64,000 nt of DNA from positions 1 through 64,000 of the IMG/VR virus record IMGVR_UViG_3300045993_000425. One strand, given 5' to 3'. This DNA is from a virus. Each line of letters begins with the position of its first letter. The stretch's first letter is position 1. The translations under genes and the position numbers were made by a program. Positions 7,556 through 16,898 of this stretch are shown here, piece by piece. The notes under the pieces are model-generated. The model had not been told where the DNA came from, ran no database searches, and saw only the letters and a program-made list of their open reading frames with translations.

Positions 7556-8305
7556 ATGCCATACAACCCAGAAGAGCTTGGTCAAGAAGTACCTGAAGGC
7601 GGATTGTCGGAGCCATTTGACTTCGCGTCACTTGGCGCATCCGTCTTCAATCGTCAGCCTGTGACTCAGCGTACTCCTGTTTCGACCAGGCAGCCTGTTC
7701 AGCGAACCAAGCCACCCTCCCCTCTCGACGAAATCGAGTACCGGCTGGGGTTGGCTCGCTACTACCGGGCCCTAATAGAGCAGCCTCTCTTCGATGAGGC
7801 AGACCAGCTATCTCAGGTCGTCCAGCATGAGGTCAGCGGCTTCATCATGACCCGTCTTGGTGAGCTCCTCGGCACCAGTCAGCCAAAGACTCCAAAGAGT
7901 GACACCTTCTCCCAGGAGGAGGTAGTTGCCCTGAAGTCATTTGCCAAGCGTCTGCTTTCTCCCTCTGCTGCGCCTCAGGTCGTCGCGCCTCAGGTTGCCT
8001 CGCCGCCCCCAGAGCCGGAACCTGTCGTCCCGTCTGAGCCCAAGGTCCGAGCCTCTAGAAAGCCCCGTAGCCTAGATACGGCAACCGCAAAGGCGCAGGC
8101 ACCCACCAATACCGCCATCCGCCGAAATCGCCGCTCAGAGGCTGCTGACCCCCCTGCCGCTGGCTCTGCCGAGGCTCCAGCGGGTGCTGTTCTACCCATT
8201 CCGATGCCTCGAGGCCAAGCGATGACGATGGCTACCGCTACGCAGGCTAGCCAGGCGATGGAATCAACAAATGCTGACATCTCTCGTCAGCTAGGTCTGA
8301 AGTAA
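7556..8305 (+). CDS. Unknown protein with Pro/Ala-rich C-terminal half
   Basis: A 249-residue protein. Residues about 55-130 look like a compact helical domain ('LDEIEYRLGLARYYRALIEQ' begins it). The rest is low-complexity, rich in Pro, Ala and Arg, and likely disordered. The ATG at 7556 has no good ribosome site; an in-frame GTG five codons earlier is the alternative. No family recognised. It lies between dut and the SbcD-like gene, in an operon-like run. Confidence 0.6.
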   Translation: MPYNPEELGQEVPEGGLSEPFDFASLGASVFNRQPVTQRTPVSTRQPVQRTKPPSPLDEIEYRLGLARYYRALIEQPLFDEADQLSQVVQHEVSGFIMTRLGELLGTSQPKTPKSDTFSQEEVVALKSFAKRLLSPSAAPQVVAPQVASPPPEPEPVVPSEPKVRASRKPRSLDTATAKAQAPTNTAIRRNRRSEAADPPAAGSAEAPAGAVLPIPMPRGQAMTMATATQASQAMESTNADISRQLGLK

Positions 8306-8320
8306 CCACCAGGAGACGCA

Positions 8321-8833
8321 ATGAAACTCAAGGACGCGACAAAGAACCTCACCCAGTTCACTGCCAAGCTAGCTCAGGAGGTGCAGGACGAACTGAATAA
8401 CATCAACGCCAAAATCAATCGCATTGAGGCTGTCATTTCAGCCGTAGTGAACGTGATTGGCGAGAGCAGCGTTAACACAGAGCTTGCTGCTTTGCGGGAT
8501 GGCGCAGAGGCCAAGAATGTCGAGAAGCAGACAGCCAACGTAAAGTACCTCATCGACAGCAAGGTACTTCTGCCAATCGACACCGTAGCCATGAACAGCT
8601 TCGTTGTTGGCGTGGAGAAACTGGACGAAGGCAATGTCGAGCACCGGGTGCAGTTTGAAGTCGCTGGTCTGAATCCCGAGGTGTCTACCAAGGTGGTCGG
8701 AAGCAAGGTGGGCGACACCATCAAAAACGCCAAGTCCAGCCTGGTGATCAGGGAGATTTACGATATCGACGCTGCCCAGGCTGAGAAGACCATCAAGCCG
8801 CCTCTCGATGCTGCACCGGCTGCTCAGGCCTAA
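8321..8833 (+). CDS. Unknown protein, helical N-terminus and beta-rich C-terminus
   Basis: A 170-residue protein with a clear AGGAG before the ATG. The N-terminal 50 residues form an amphipathic helix with heptad-like spacing ('LNNINAKINRIEAVI'). The remainder alternates hydrophobic residues as in a beta domain, with an Ala/Pro tail. It ends two bases before the SbcD-like gene. No family recognised. Confidence 0.65.
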   Translation: MKLKDATKNLTQFTAKLAQEVQDELNNINAKINRIEAVISAVVNVIGESSVNTELAALRDGAEAKNVEKQTANVKYLIDSKVLLPIDTVAMNSFVVGVEKLDEGNVEHRVQFEVAGLNPEVSTKVVGSKVGDTIKNAKSSLVIREIYDIDAAQAEKTIKPPLDAAPAAQA

Positions 8834-8835
8834 GT

Positions 8836-10122
8836 ATGTCTAGCCCCCTGACTCGCCAGATCGCTAACTCTATCGCAGAGGCCTGCGTGGCACTTCATGT
8901 GCCTATCAGGTCTCTGACAGCTACTGACTACTGCCAGTGGCTGAAGGCGAACAAGGGCTTAGGGGAAGAAGACCTAAAGCTTGTCAAGCAGCACATGTCT
9001 AGGCTGGGTGGGTTCGTAAAGATTCGCGATGCTTTTTATGTTGCGAGCCCGACAGAGCAGCTGGTCGAGAGTGTAGAGTTGGCGAACCTAGCCAAGCTCA
9101 GTAGGCAGACAGTTACCAGCCTCGCGAACGACGAAATGTTCCTCAGTCGCCTAGATGGACTGCTCCGCAACGTATGGCGAGATGTAGGTTCCTTGCCTAA
9201 GTCCAGTTACATTGGCAAGAAGCAGAGGGCCAAGACCAAGCGAGCCCTGGTTATCGCCCTCTCAGACTTGCACTTCGGTAGCAGCCTAGACCCAAGAGAA
9301 CTTCCCTACAAGTTCGACTTTGAGGAAGAAGCCAGTGCTCTAGCTTATGTCGTCAAGAGCGCATGCGACTTCAAGCTAGACCATCGAGACGAGACAGAAG
9401 CCGTTGTTTGGCTAGGTGGTGACATTATCGCTGGTAAAATCCACGACCGCCAGGCTGGTCGCCCTGTCGCAGAGCAATTCGCTGATGCCGTCCACCTACT
9501 AGTCCATGCGGTCTGGGTGCTAGCTGGGTCATTCAAGAAGGTCACGATCTACTGCTCTACCGGCAATCATGATCGGGACGAGAGCCGCCATGCTGATCGT
9601 GCATTTGATGGCAAGTGGGACTCTCGAGCAACCCAGATTTATTATGCCGTCAAGATGTCTACAAAGCACCTGAGCAATGTCAGTTTCAACATTCCTCGCA
9701 CTCCTCATGTTGAGTGGGAGCTCTTCGGGCATCGCTTCTACGCTACGCATGGTGACACTGGGCTAGCTGTAGGTAATCCCTCCCGGTCCATCAACATCGG
9801 CGGTATCGAGAATCAGATGAGGGCTATCCAGACAGCCGAGGCTCAGGCAGGTCGCAAGCCGTTCTCTGTGTTCCTGAGTGGCCATGTACACCAGGGGCTG
9901 CACCTACCTCTCCCTACCGGCGACCTAGTCATCAACCCAGCCCTCATCCCAAATGATAGTTATGCCCGAGGGGTTGGTTTCGTCCAGAGTCGCCCAGGAC
10001 AGGTCATGTTTGAGGTCACAGCAGAGCATGCTGTGGGTGACCTTCGTTTTCACCATGTAACCGAACAGGTGCTAGCGGACAAGAGTCTGCATCAGCTGAT
10101 CGTGCCCTTCAAGGACTTCTAA
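8836..10122 (+). CDS. Metallophosphoesterase, SbcD/Mre11-like nuclease with N-terminal helical domain
   Basis: A 428-residue protein. The C-terminal two thirds carries the calcineurin-like phosphoesterase motifs in order: 'SDLHFG' (DxH), 'GGDII' (GD), 'GNHDRDE' (GNHD), 'THGD' and 'GHVHQG' (GHxH). Together these form a complete two-metal site. The N-terminal 120 residues resemble a small helical, possibly winged-helix, DNA-binding domain not found in typical SbcD. With the SbcC-like ATPase at 1526 it likely forms the end-processing complex (compare T4 gp47/gp46), although the two genes are 5 kb apart. A stand-alone phosphodiesterase is the alternative. Confidence 0.85.
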   Translation: MSSPLTRQIANSIAEACVALHVPIRSLTATDYCQWLKANKGLGEEDLKLVKQHMSRLGGFVKIRDAFYVASPTEQLVESVELANLAKLSRQTVTSLANDEMFLSRLDGLLRNVWRDVGSLPKSSYIGKKQRAKTKRALVIALSDLHFGSSLDPRELPYKFDFEEEASALAYVVKSACDFKLDHRDETEAVVWLGGDIIAGKIHDRQAGRPVAEQFADAVHLLVHAVWVLAGSFKKVTIYCSTGNHDRDESRHADRAFDGKWDSRATQIYYAVKMSTKHLSNVSFNIPRTPHVEWELFGHRFYATHGDTGLAVGNPSRSINIGGIENQMRAIQTAEAQAGRKPFSVFLSGHVHQGLHLPLPTGDLVINPALIPNDSYARGVGFVQSRPGQVMFEVTAEHAVGDLRFHHVTEQVLADKSLHQLIVPFKDF

Positions 10123-10361
10123 TGGCTGACCCACGACTCGAAACAGATCCTGACTTCATTCTCCTCAAGCGGTATGACTACTCGCTGAACAAGCTGCTCG
10201 AAAAGTTCCCGAATGGAGTGCCAGATGAGGTAGCTGGCTCTGCTCTCGGATGTTCAGCGGAGGAGATCGAGGAGATCTACCAGGGCATCGTAGGACGCAT
10301 CAAGAAAGGCGTAGAGAAGGCAGGCCTGAAACGGAGACGTTCTGCTAGTCGTAAGGCATGA
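10122..10361 (+). CDS. Small basic helical protein, possible HTH
   Basis: A 79-residue protein whose ATG overlaps the preceding stop (TAATG), and whose stop overlaps the dnaE start (ATGA). The segment 'EVAGSALGCSAEEIEEIY' reads like a helix-turn-helix, followed by a strongly basic C-terminus. Coupling to dnaE suggests a replication accessory or regulatory role. No family recognised. Confidence 0.65.
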   Translation: MADPRLETDPDFILLKRYDYSLNKLLEKFPNGVPDEVAGSALGCSAEEIEEIYQGIVGRIKKGVEKAGLKRRRSASRKA

Positions 10362-13300
10362 GAAACTACCCGACTCCGCACTGTCACCCAGGCAGCTTCG
10401 ACTCGGCCAGCATCCCGGTAGCCTTCGCAGAACGCGAGAAGCAGCTAGGCACGGGAACCCTGACTGCGACAGACCACGGCACCCTCTCCAGGTGTCCTGA
10501 GGTCTACAGCCTCGCCAAGAAGGCCAAGCTCACGCCTATCCTGGGCCTAGAGGCCTACGTTCGAGATGACAACGACCCCATCTTGCTTAATGGTGGCATC
10601 AGTCACGACAAAGACGGCTCTTTGTCTAGTTATTTCAAATACTTCCATCTTACCTTACACGCTCTAGACCAAGCTGCCTTCGAGACAATCGGGCGGCTCC
10701 TGAGTCGAGCAGAGGAAACCAGCGAGAGGCATGGGAGCGAGCGAAAGCCCATCTTCGGCTGGAAGGACATCGAGGAACTGGGAGCTCAGAACATCACCTT
10801 CGGGTCTGGGTGCCTCATCGGGATGGTGCAGCGGCACCTGATGGCAAAGAGGCCAGACCTAGCCGTCAAGTACTACGAGAAGCTGCGTAGCCTAGCCAAA
10901 CCAGGGAACTTTTACGTTGAGGTCTTCCCACACCGTTGCACCCATAACTGGCATGAGGGGGTCATCATCCAGTTGGCCGGGCAAGCGATGCCCTTCAAGG
11001 ACTACCCCAAGAAGAGACTGCGGGTTCGACTCGGTGATGTGGATGTCGAGGATGTCGCCTCCGACCTAGTCGTCAAGTGGAAGCAGTTTGTACAAGACGA
11101 ACCCAAAGGAAGGACGTGGCTCCTAGCCGTCAAGCACAAGACCAAGTGGGTCGAGCAGGAACCCGCTGAGATCTTGAACTTCCAGATGGTTTCTGACTTC
11201 GTCCGCAATGAATGCACACCTACTGCTCCAGATGGCGACATCCAGGTGGGTGGCAACCGATTCGTCCAGTTCCTAGCTCGCAAGTACGGTGACCCGATTC
11301 TAATCAGCGACGATAGTCACTTCGCTCTGGCTAGCGACAAGCCGGTACAAGATGTCAAGCTGTGTGCCGGTGGCGGCTCCTGGCGGATGCACAACTCGTA
11401 CCATCGTCAGTCTTCTGAGGAGTCGTTCAAGTACTTCAGCGAATACATGGGAATCGAACAAGACGAGTACGACAGTTGGGTAGACAATTCCTACGAATGG
11501 GCTAGCCGATTCGGTTGGGAGTGGAAGCCGAGGCGAGAACTTCCTGTCAAGTTCTATCCACCTGACACCTTGAAGCACACGATGGATTTGATCAAGCGTG
11601 TAGGCAGGATGCGCTGGGACAATCAGCAGTGGAAGGAACGTCTTGGTGCTGAGATCAAGATGCTCCACCAGAATGGCAGCATCGACCTCCTTCCCTACTT
11701 CTTTCTAGACCAGGAGGTAGTCGAGTACTACGAAAAGCATGGGCAGCTTACAGGAACGGGTCGAGGCAGCGCAGCTGGTATGCTCCTCACCTATCTATTG
11801 GGCATCACCCACGTCGAGCCTCTTCGCTACGGACTATCCAAAGAGAGATTCCTGACGACCTCACGCATCCGCTCAGGCAAGCTACCTGACATTGATCAGG
11901 ATCTCCAGTCTCGTGACCTTCTCCTCGATGTCAATGACCCAACAAAGGGCTTTCTGGGAGAGCGTTTCCCTGGCCATTGGGCCCAGATCAGCAACGACAC
12001 CAGGCTCAGGCTCAAGAGCAGCATCAAGGACGTTCACCGTGTCAAGGACGGGTTCGTCAAGCCGGAGATCGAGGCCATCTGTAAGAAGCTTCCGATGCCA
12101 CCTCAGGGTGTCGATGACCTAGACTTCATCGAGGGTTATGAAGGCCCAGATGGCATGGCTGTCGAGGGTATCGCTACTAGTGACCAGACCCTCGCTGGCT
12201 ACATCGCCACATACCCTACGCACTGGGAATTAGTGAAGAAAACATTAGGTCTGGTCAGGTCCAAAAGCAAACATGCGTGCGGCTTCGTCGTCTCAAACGA
12301 GCCTATCGCCAACTTCCTTCCAACCACAAGGGTAGGAGACGATTCGGTTCCTGTCACCCAGTACACCAAGGACCTAGTCGAGCAGGTAGGTGGTCTGAAG
12401 GTAGATTGGCTGGAGGTTTCTGCCCTCCGCGACATCCAAGGGTGCATACAGGCTGTACAGAAGCGTTTTGACTACACTCCTAAGGACGAGAGAATCAACG
12501 GACTGCGGGTTCCTGGCATCCGCGTTCTGCCGGTTCCCAGCAAGGATGGATTCATCGAGCTGTACGACATCTGGGACCTGCCTCCTGACCAAGATGTCTT
12601 CAGGGAGATCTGCCAAGGCAAGACAGAGACTGTCTTCCAGTTCTCTACTCCAGCTGCGCGCAAATGGCTGGAGTTGTTCATGGTAGATGGCAAGCACACT
12701 CTCAGGAGCGTAGACGACCTGGCAGCCTTCACTGCTCTCGACCGCCCCGGCCCACTAGATGCCAAGATCAAGGCCGGAACAACAGAGAGGAACATGCTCG
12801 AGGAGTTCGCCGCTAGGGCTACCGGAGACAAGTCTGGGGTAGATGGTTCCTTCGCTGGTCTGTTCCCTGAGACGTATGACATCATCGTCTTCCAGGAACA
12901 GGTGCAGAGGGCCTTTGAGGTCATCGGCAAGGCTACGGCAGAGCAAGGTGACGACTTCCGAATCCATGTCAGCAAGAAGAAGATGATGGATGTCGCGAAG
13001 GACAGAGAGATCTTCCTCAAGGGGGCGACTGAGACGCTAGGGAGCCCAGAAGCTGCTGAGAAGGCATGGGCAACACTTCAGACGTTCGTAGGATACGGGT
13101 TCAACAAAAGCCACGCCGTCTGCTATGCCATGACCGGCTATGTCTGCGCCTTCCTAAAACACCACTTTACAACCGAGTACTGGTGCAGCGTTCTACGCAA
13201 TGCAGACCGCTCCAAGATTGAGACGACCTACTGGGAGCACTGTGGTCACATGATCGACCCACCTGACATCATGCTGTCTGGTGACGACTTTGAAGCGGTC

Positions 13301-14203
13301 AATGGTCGCATCCGGGCCCCGCTGCGGCTCCTCAATGGAGTAGGCCCCAAAGCTCACGAGGCTCTAGTGGAGGCTCGCCCCTACCACAGCCTCAAGGACT
13401 TCCTGACGCGCCGTTTCGACATCAGGTTGCAGGCTGGCTCTGTCACTGTCGAGCAGAAGGTCAACAAGAAGACCGGCGAGGTCAAGCAGAAGAAGGTGAC
13501 CAAGCTGGGTAGGGACCAGATCGGAACCAACCAGATGACCAAGATGATCGTCGCTGGGGTCCTAGACAGCATGTTCCCTACTGGGGCCTCGACAGATGAG
13601 AAGCTGAACATCTATGTCCAGACCAAGCAGGAGATCGAAGGCAAGAAGAAGCCAGACGAAATTGACCCGAAGTTCAAGTCGATGACACCTCTCCAGGTCT
13701 TCCAGATGAGGAAGTCGATCCTCCCATCCATCAATGACGACCTGACCCCCCTAGTCGTGACGCAGGTGCCTACTCAGTTTGAGACAGATCAGCACGGTCG
13801 ACCTGTCTGGAAGCTGAAGGAGAAGAACGACTTTGAGGGAGATGACCGTTGTCCTATCGTGTCAGGTCCTGATTTCAAGGATTTAGTCGAGTCTGGCAAG
13901 TCCTTCATCGACGGTCTGGCTCCTAAGTCGATGGTCGGATGCTGCGCCTATGTGACCGCAGTCGACTGGTTCTGGAATGGGCAAGCTGCCAAGCTCACAT
14001 TAGATGTAGCTGGAGCTAGGGTTCAAGTGACCCGCTGGCCCAACCAAAAAGAAAAGAGGAGGAAGTCCGGTGCGGTGCTGCCAGACCGTCTGGTCGGAAG
14101 CGTATGCATCGTCACTGTGTCCCGCTGGAACCTAGAGGGGGCATTCAGTGTCCGAGATGTCCAGGTCGTCGAGCAAGCCCCTCTCTCTGCCGTAGATGAG
14201 TAG
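10358..14203 (+). CDS. dnaE: DNA polymerase III alpha subunit (DnaE type)
   Basis: A 1281-residue C-family replicative polymerase. The PHP domain (about 1-330) has 'HCH' at 8-10, 'TATDHGTLS', 'GLEAYV' and, late, 'DDSHF', so most metal-ligand positions look intact and proofreading by PHP is possible. The palm carries 'GTGRGSAAG' and the catalytic D511-I-D513 in 'LPDIDQDL'. Downstream are 'IVFQEQVQRAFEVIGK' and 'GYGFNKSHAVCYA', both diagnostic of DnaE fingers, then a helix-hairpin-helix ('GVGPKAHEALVEA') and a C-terminal OB-like region. It is the phage's own replicative polymerase. No DnaQ-like exonuclease or sliding clamp is seen in the window. The start overlaps the preceding stop. Confidence 0.95.
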   Translation: MRNYPTPHCHPGSFDSASIPVAFAEREKQLGTGTLTATDHGTLSRCPEVYSLAKKAKLTPILGLEAYVRDDNDPILLNGGISHDKDGSLSSYFKYFHLTLHALDQAAFETIGRLLSRAEETSERHGSERKPIFGWKDIEELGAQNITFGSGCLIGMVQRHLMAKRPDLAVKYYEKLRSLAKPGNFYVEVFPHRCTHNWHEGVIIQLAGQAMPFKDYPKKRLRVRLGDVDVEDVASDLVVKWKQFVQDEPKGRTWLLAVKHKTKWVEQEPAEILNFQMVSDFVRNECTPTAPDGDIQVGGNRFVQFLARKYGDPILISDDSHFALASDKPVQDVKLCAGGGSWRMHNSYHRQSSEESFKYFSEYMGIEQDEYDSWVDNSYEWASRFGWEWKPRRELPVKFYPPDTLKHTMDLIKRVGRMRWDNQQWKERLGAEIKMLHQNGSIDLLPYFFLDQEVVEYYEKHGQLTGTGRGSAAGMLLTYLLGITHVEPLRYGLSKERFLTTSRIRSGKLPDIDQDLQSRDLLLDVNDPTKGFLGERFPGHWAQISNDTRLRLKSSIKDVHRVKDGFVKPEIEAICKKLPMPPQGVDDLDFIEGYEGPDGMAVEGIATSDQTLAGYIATYPTHWELVKKTLGLVRSKSKHACGFVVSNEPIANFLPTTRVGDDSVPVTQYTKDLVEQVGGLKVDWLEVSALRDIQGCIQAVQKRFDYTPKDERINGLRVPGIRVLPVPSKDGFIELYDIWDLPPDQDVFREICQGKTETVFQFSTPAARKWLELFMVDGKHTLRSVDDLAAFTALDRPGPLDAKIKAGTTERNMLEEFAARATGDKSGVDGSFAGLFPETYDIIVFQEQVQRAFEVIGKATAEQGDDFRIHVSKKKMMDVAKDREIFLKGATETLGSPEAAEKAWATLQTFVGYGFNKSHAVCYAMTGYVCAFLKHHFTTEYWCSVLRNADRSKIETTYWEHCGHMIDPPDIMLSGDDFEAVNGRIRAPLRLLNGVGPKAHEALVEARPYHSLKDFLTRRFDIRLQAGSVTVEQKVNKKTGEVKQKKVTKLGRDQIGTNQMTKMIVAGVLDSMFPTGASTDEKLNIYVQTKQEIEGKKKPDEIDPKFKSMTPLQVFQMRKSILPSINDDLTPLVVTQVPTQFETDQHGRPVWKLKEKNDFEGDDRCPIVSGPDFKDLVESGKSFIDGLAPKSMVGCCAYVTAVDWFWNGQAAKLTLDVAGARVQVTRWPNQKEKRRKSGAVLPDRLVGSVCIVTVSRWNLEGAFSVRDVQVVEQAPLSAVDE

Positions 14204-14234
14204 CTTTGTGCTTCTAGTTGGGCAAGGAGAGTTC

Positions 14235-15026
14235 ATGGACATCCAGTTCCCGATCATTTCGCAGGTTCTCAAGCTGTACAACGGAGCCAAGGAAGAGGCC
14301 TCCATCAAGCTGGAGGAGGTGGCCGACAACCGAACGCTGCCTGGAATGAAGGCTCGTAAGAACATCGGCGCCTCGATGGTGGAGGAGCTGACCCTCAAGC
14401 TGCGGGAGCTGATCGAAACCGACTCGGTAGCAATCTTCCCTCTCGGCACAGAGGCGAACCAGAAGTCATTCTCCCAGCTCGTTTCAGAGGAAGATGAGAA
14501 CGCAATCACCCTGGACGCTGATACGATGTACAAGGTTCTGGCCTCTGCAATCGAGTCGTTCCTGGGGCCAGAGCGCAAGTTCACCGTCGAGACAGGTCGA
14601 GCCCTACAGGCCTCTCTGAGCAAGATGGCTACCAGCCTTCGCCTGATGTCTTATGTGATGCCTCACGTCCACCAGTTCTACAATCAGTCCATCCCTACTC
14701 TGGATGAACTTACCACGGTGGTCAAGCAGCTAGTTCGTGCTTCCAATGGAGACATCCTGAACGCTGCCTACATCTCCTATCGTGTCTTTGAGAGCATCGT
14801 CTCTAAGGACTACGATGCAAACGTCGTCGCTGTCGTCATTCTCAATGCGTCCGAGGAAGAAGCCAAGGGTGACCTGGCTGTCAAAATCTTCGGCGGTCGT
14901 TCAGTTGCTGTAGATGTCAAGAAGAAGCCGGACCACGACATGGTCGTCTCCATCGCTAAGAAGATCCGGCCGCTCTACCAACGAGTCGCACCAATCATCG
15001 CTGAGTTCAACAAAACCAAGAGCTAA
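14235..15026 (+). CDS. Unknown protein preceding the SSB gene
   Basis: A 263-residue, mainly helical acidic protein. The ATG at 14235 has AAGGAG seven bases upstream, clearly better than the earlier in-frame start that overlaps dnaE. The sequence contains no cysteines and no recognisable motif. The last 70 residues alternate as in alpha/beta ('VVAVVILNASEEEA'). Placed between polymerase and SSB, it is probably part of the replication machinery. A loader, clamp-like or mediator function cannot be read from the sequence. Confidence 0.65.
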   Translation: MDIQFPIISQVLKLYNGAKEEASIKLEEVADNRTLPGMKARKNIGASMVEELTLKLRELIETDSVAIFPLGTEANQKSFSQLVSEEDENAITLDADTMYKVLASAIESFLGPERKFTVETGRALQASLSKMATSLRLMSYVMPHVHQFYNQSIPTLDELTTVVKQLVRASNGDILNAAYISYRVFESIVSKDYDANVVAVVILNASEEEAKGDLAVKIFGGRSVAVDVKKKPDHDMVVSIAKKIRPLYQRVAPIIAEFNKTKS

Positions 15027-15053
15027 CGCTCAAAACCCAAGACAAGGAAACAA

Positions 15054-16157
15054 ATGGCTACCTTCGGAACACCCAAGTACGGCAGCAGCAAAGGCACCTA
15101 CCCTCGCAGCTTGGACTGCAAGGATGGAAAGGTCGTTACTGTCCGCATCCTCCCTCCCCTCGGCAAGTGCGCCCCTACCGGCGAGTGGTTCGTCTCACAC
15201 GCCCAGCACTACGGCTACGCTGTCAAGGGTGGCGAGCGCATCACCTACTGCAACTTCTACTGCCTAGAGAAGTCGATGTGGAAGAATGACGTTCGCGTCA
15301 TTACGCAGCGGTGCCCCGAGTGCGACGAGATCGCCAAGCGCAAGGCGAAGCACGATGCCGACAAGGCCATCGCTGTCGGCCAGGGACTGACGCAGACTGA
15401 GATCCGAGAGAAGTTCGAGAAGGCTGCGGAGTGGGTTAAGGCGCACAACCGAGCCTTCCAGTTCTATGTCAACGTGAAGGACTCCTCAGGCGAGTTCTAC
15501 ACCCTCAAGCTTCCTGTCACGGTGAAGAAGGCTATCGAGGCGATCTGCGAGAAGTACCGCAACCGCAAGCCGTCCTACGATGCCATCGACGCAGATGGAG
15601 GCCTCTGGTTCGCCATCTCCGCTTCTGGCAAGGGTCTCCAGCGGGAGTACCACGTCGAGGAGGTCAAGGAGGGGGTCGAGATCGACGGTCAGACCCTGGA
15701 GCGTCCCAAGAAGGCTCCCCTGACCGAGGCTGACGGGCTCCAAGCTCTCGCATCCTGCTGCTACCTGCACGAGGTAGGCATCCGAACGCTGTCGCCAGAG
15801 AAGATCCAGGCCCTAGTGGACAGCCACGGTGACTCCGATACCATCTCCGACATCTGGGGGCTCTCTGACCGGGAGCCTGTCGAGACTGAGTCCTCTGAGC
15901 CACCCCCGCCGCCCGTCAAGGCTGCTCCCCCTCCCCAGCCGGTCAAGCCACCGCCTGTCAAGGAACCTCCCGCTCCCGTCAAGACCGTGGAGCCTGAGCC
16001 CTTCGATGAGGAGGACGATGTCGCGAAGGCCATGAAAGCCCTAGCCGAGGCTCAGGCCAAGAAGAAGGCGAAGCAGGCACCTGTGGCGAAGCCTGCGCCA
16101 AAGTCCGAGACGACTGAGGACGAAGAGGCCGACTTCATGAAGCAGTTTGCACCGTAG
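15054..16157 (+). CDS. Single-stranded DNA-binding protein, T4 gp32-like with zinc site
   Basis: A 367-residue protein. The N-terminal core has an OB-like pattern and a probable zinc site formed by His residues near 50, Cys residues in 'YCNFYC', and 'CPEC' near residue 88, the arrangement expected of gp32-type SSBs. A long Pro/Lys-rich linker (about 280-340) leads to an acidic tail ending 'EEADFMKQFAP', typical of SSB tails that recruit partners. It coats ssDNA during replication and recombination. AAGGAA precedes the ATG. A strong terminator follows 25 bases after the stop, suggesting SSB is expressed at a different level from downstream genes. Confidence 0.85.
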   Translation: MATFGTPKYGSSKGTYPRSLDCKDGKVVTVRILPPLGKCAPTGEWFVSHAQHYGYAVKGGERITYCNFYCLEKSMWKNDVRVITQRCPECDEIAKRKAKHDADKAIAVGQGLTQTEIREKFEKAAEWVKAHNRAFQFYVNVKDSSGEFYTLKLPVTVKKAIEAICEKYRNRKPSYDAIDADGGLWFAISASGKGLQREYHVEEVKEGVEIDGQTLERPKKAPLTEADGLQALASCCYLHEVGIRTLSPEKIQALVDSHGDSDTISDIWGLSDREPVETESSEPPPPPVKAAPPPQPVKPPPVKEPPAPVKTVEPEPFDEEDDVAKAMKALAEAQAKKKAKQAPVAKPAPKSETTEDEEADFMKQFAP

Positions 16158-16182
16158 TAGTTGTACTCGGGCTGTACTTCGG

Positions 16183-16218
16183 GCCCCGGTGGCGATTGCT
16201 GCCGGGGCTCTTTTCTTT
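16183..16218 (+). terminator. Rho-independent terminator after the SSB gene
   Basis: Seven-base GC-only stem, GCCCCGG (16183-16189) with CCGGGGC (16202-16208), a 12-base loop, then the T-rich tract TCTTTTCTTT. It lies between the SSB stop and the next start, so it should at least attenuate read-through into the recombinase genes. Confidence 0.88.
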
Positions 16219-16228
16219 GGAGAATATC

Positions 16229-16885
16229 GTGAACTTTGAAACCACCAAGCTGTCCATCTCTAGACCTCAGGCAGGTCTAGCTCCCCTAGAAATCGACCTT
16301 ACTCTCGCCCGCAAGGCAGAAGCTAGCTTGAGGGAGATCGCTGCCGCCAATTCCTCCTCCTCTCTCAGCTTGGCGAGCACTTTCAGCGTGGCCTATGACA
16401 GCCTTGCGAGGGCTTATGGCGCACTCTACGCCGAGGCTAGCCTAGCTACCATCGCCTCCCGCAAACGTCGCTCTGTGGTACTCCTTGACCTCGCAGCGGG
16501 CATTGCCCAGGCTAAGGGGTTGGCGAGCTCTAGAAGCCCTACCGGCTCCGAGGATGTGCGAGAGGCTATCTGCTACGCCGATGACGAGTTCACGGCAATC
16601 GAAACATACCGGGCTGGCATCGAGGCAGCCAAGGAGCTGGTCTACATGAAGATGCAGGCCATTCGGATGGGGTTCGATGCTGTCAGAGCCATCCTGAAGG
16701 CAAATGATGGAGCCCCAGGCAGCAGAGTCAGCGACCTATCGGCTCCCAGCGAAAGCGTTCTGCTAGAGAGTGCTGAACAGATGATCGAGCAGTCCGAGAA
16801 GTTACCACCCGCCTTGACGATCACGACCGAGGCGTCGAAGTCCACACCAACCAGCGTTTTTGGTCGTCCCTCATACAGTCGTTAG
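16229..16885 (+). CDS. All-helical protein between SSB and recombinase (possible recombination mediator)
   Basis: A 218-residue protein. The GTG at 16229 is chosen because GGAG lies six to seven bases upstream and because earlier in-frame codons fall inside the terminator hairpin. The protein is almost entirely helical (Ala, Glu, Ile, Arg) with a Ser/Thr/Pro-rich tail. Its position between a gp32-like SSB and a UvsX/RecA-like recombinase is where a UvsY-like mediator would make sense, but no UvsY motif is recognisable and it is longer than UvsY (137 residues). Function unproven. Confidence 0.6.
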   Translation: MNFETTKLSISRPQAGLAPLEIDLTLARKAEASLREIAAANSSSSLSLASTFSVAYDSLARAYGALYAEASLATIASRKRRSVVLLDLAAGIAQAKGLASSRSPTGSEDVREAICYADDEFTAIETYRAGIEAAKELVYMKMQAIRMGFDAVRAILKANDGAPGSRVSDLSAPSESVLLESAEQMIEQSEKLPPALTITTEASKSTPTSVFGRPSYSR

Positions 16886-16898
16886 GAGAAGCGAAAAC

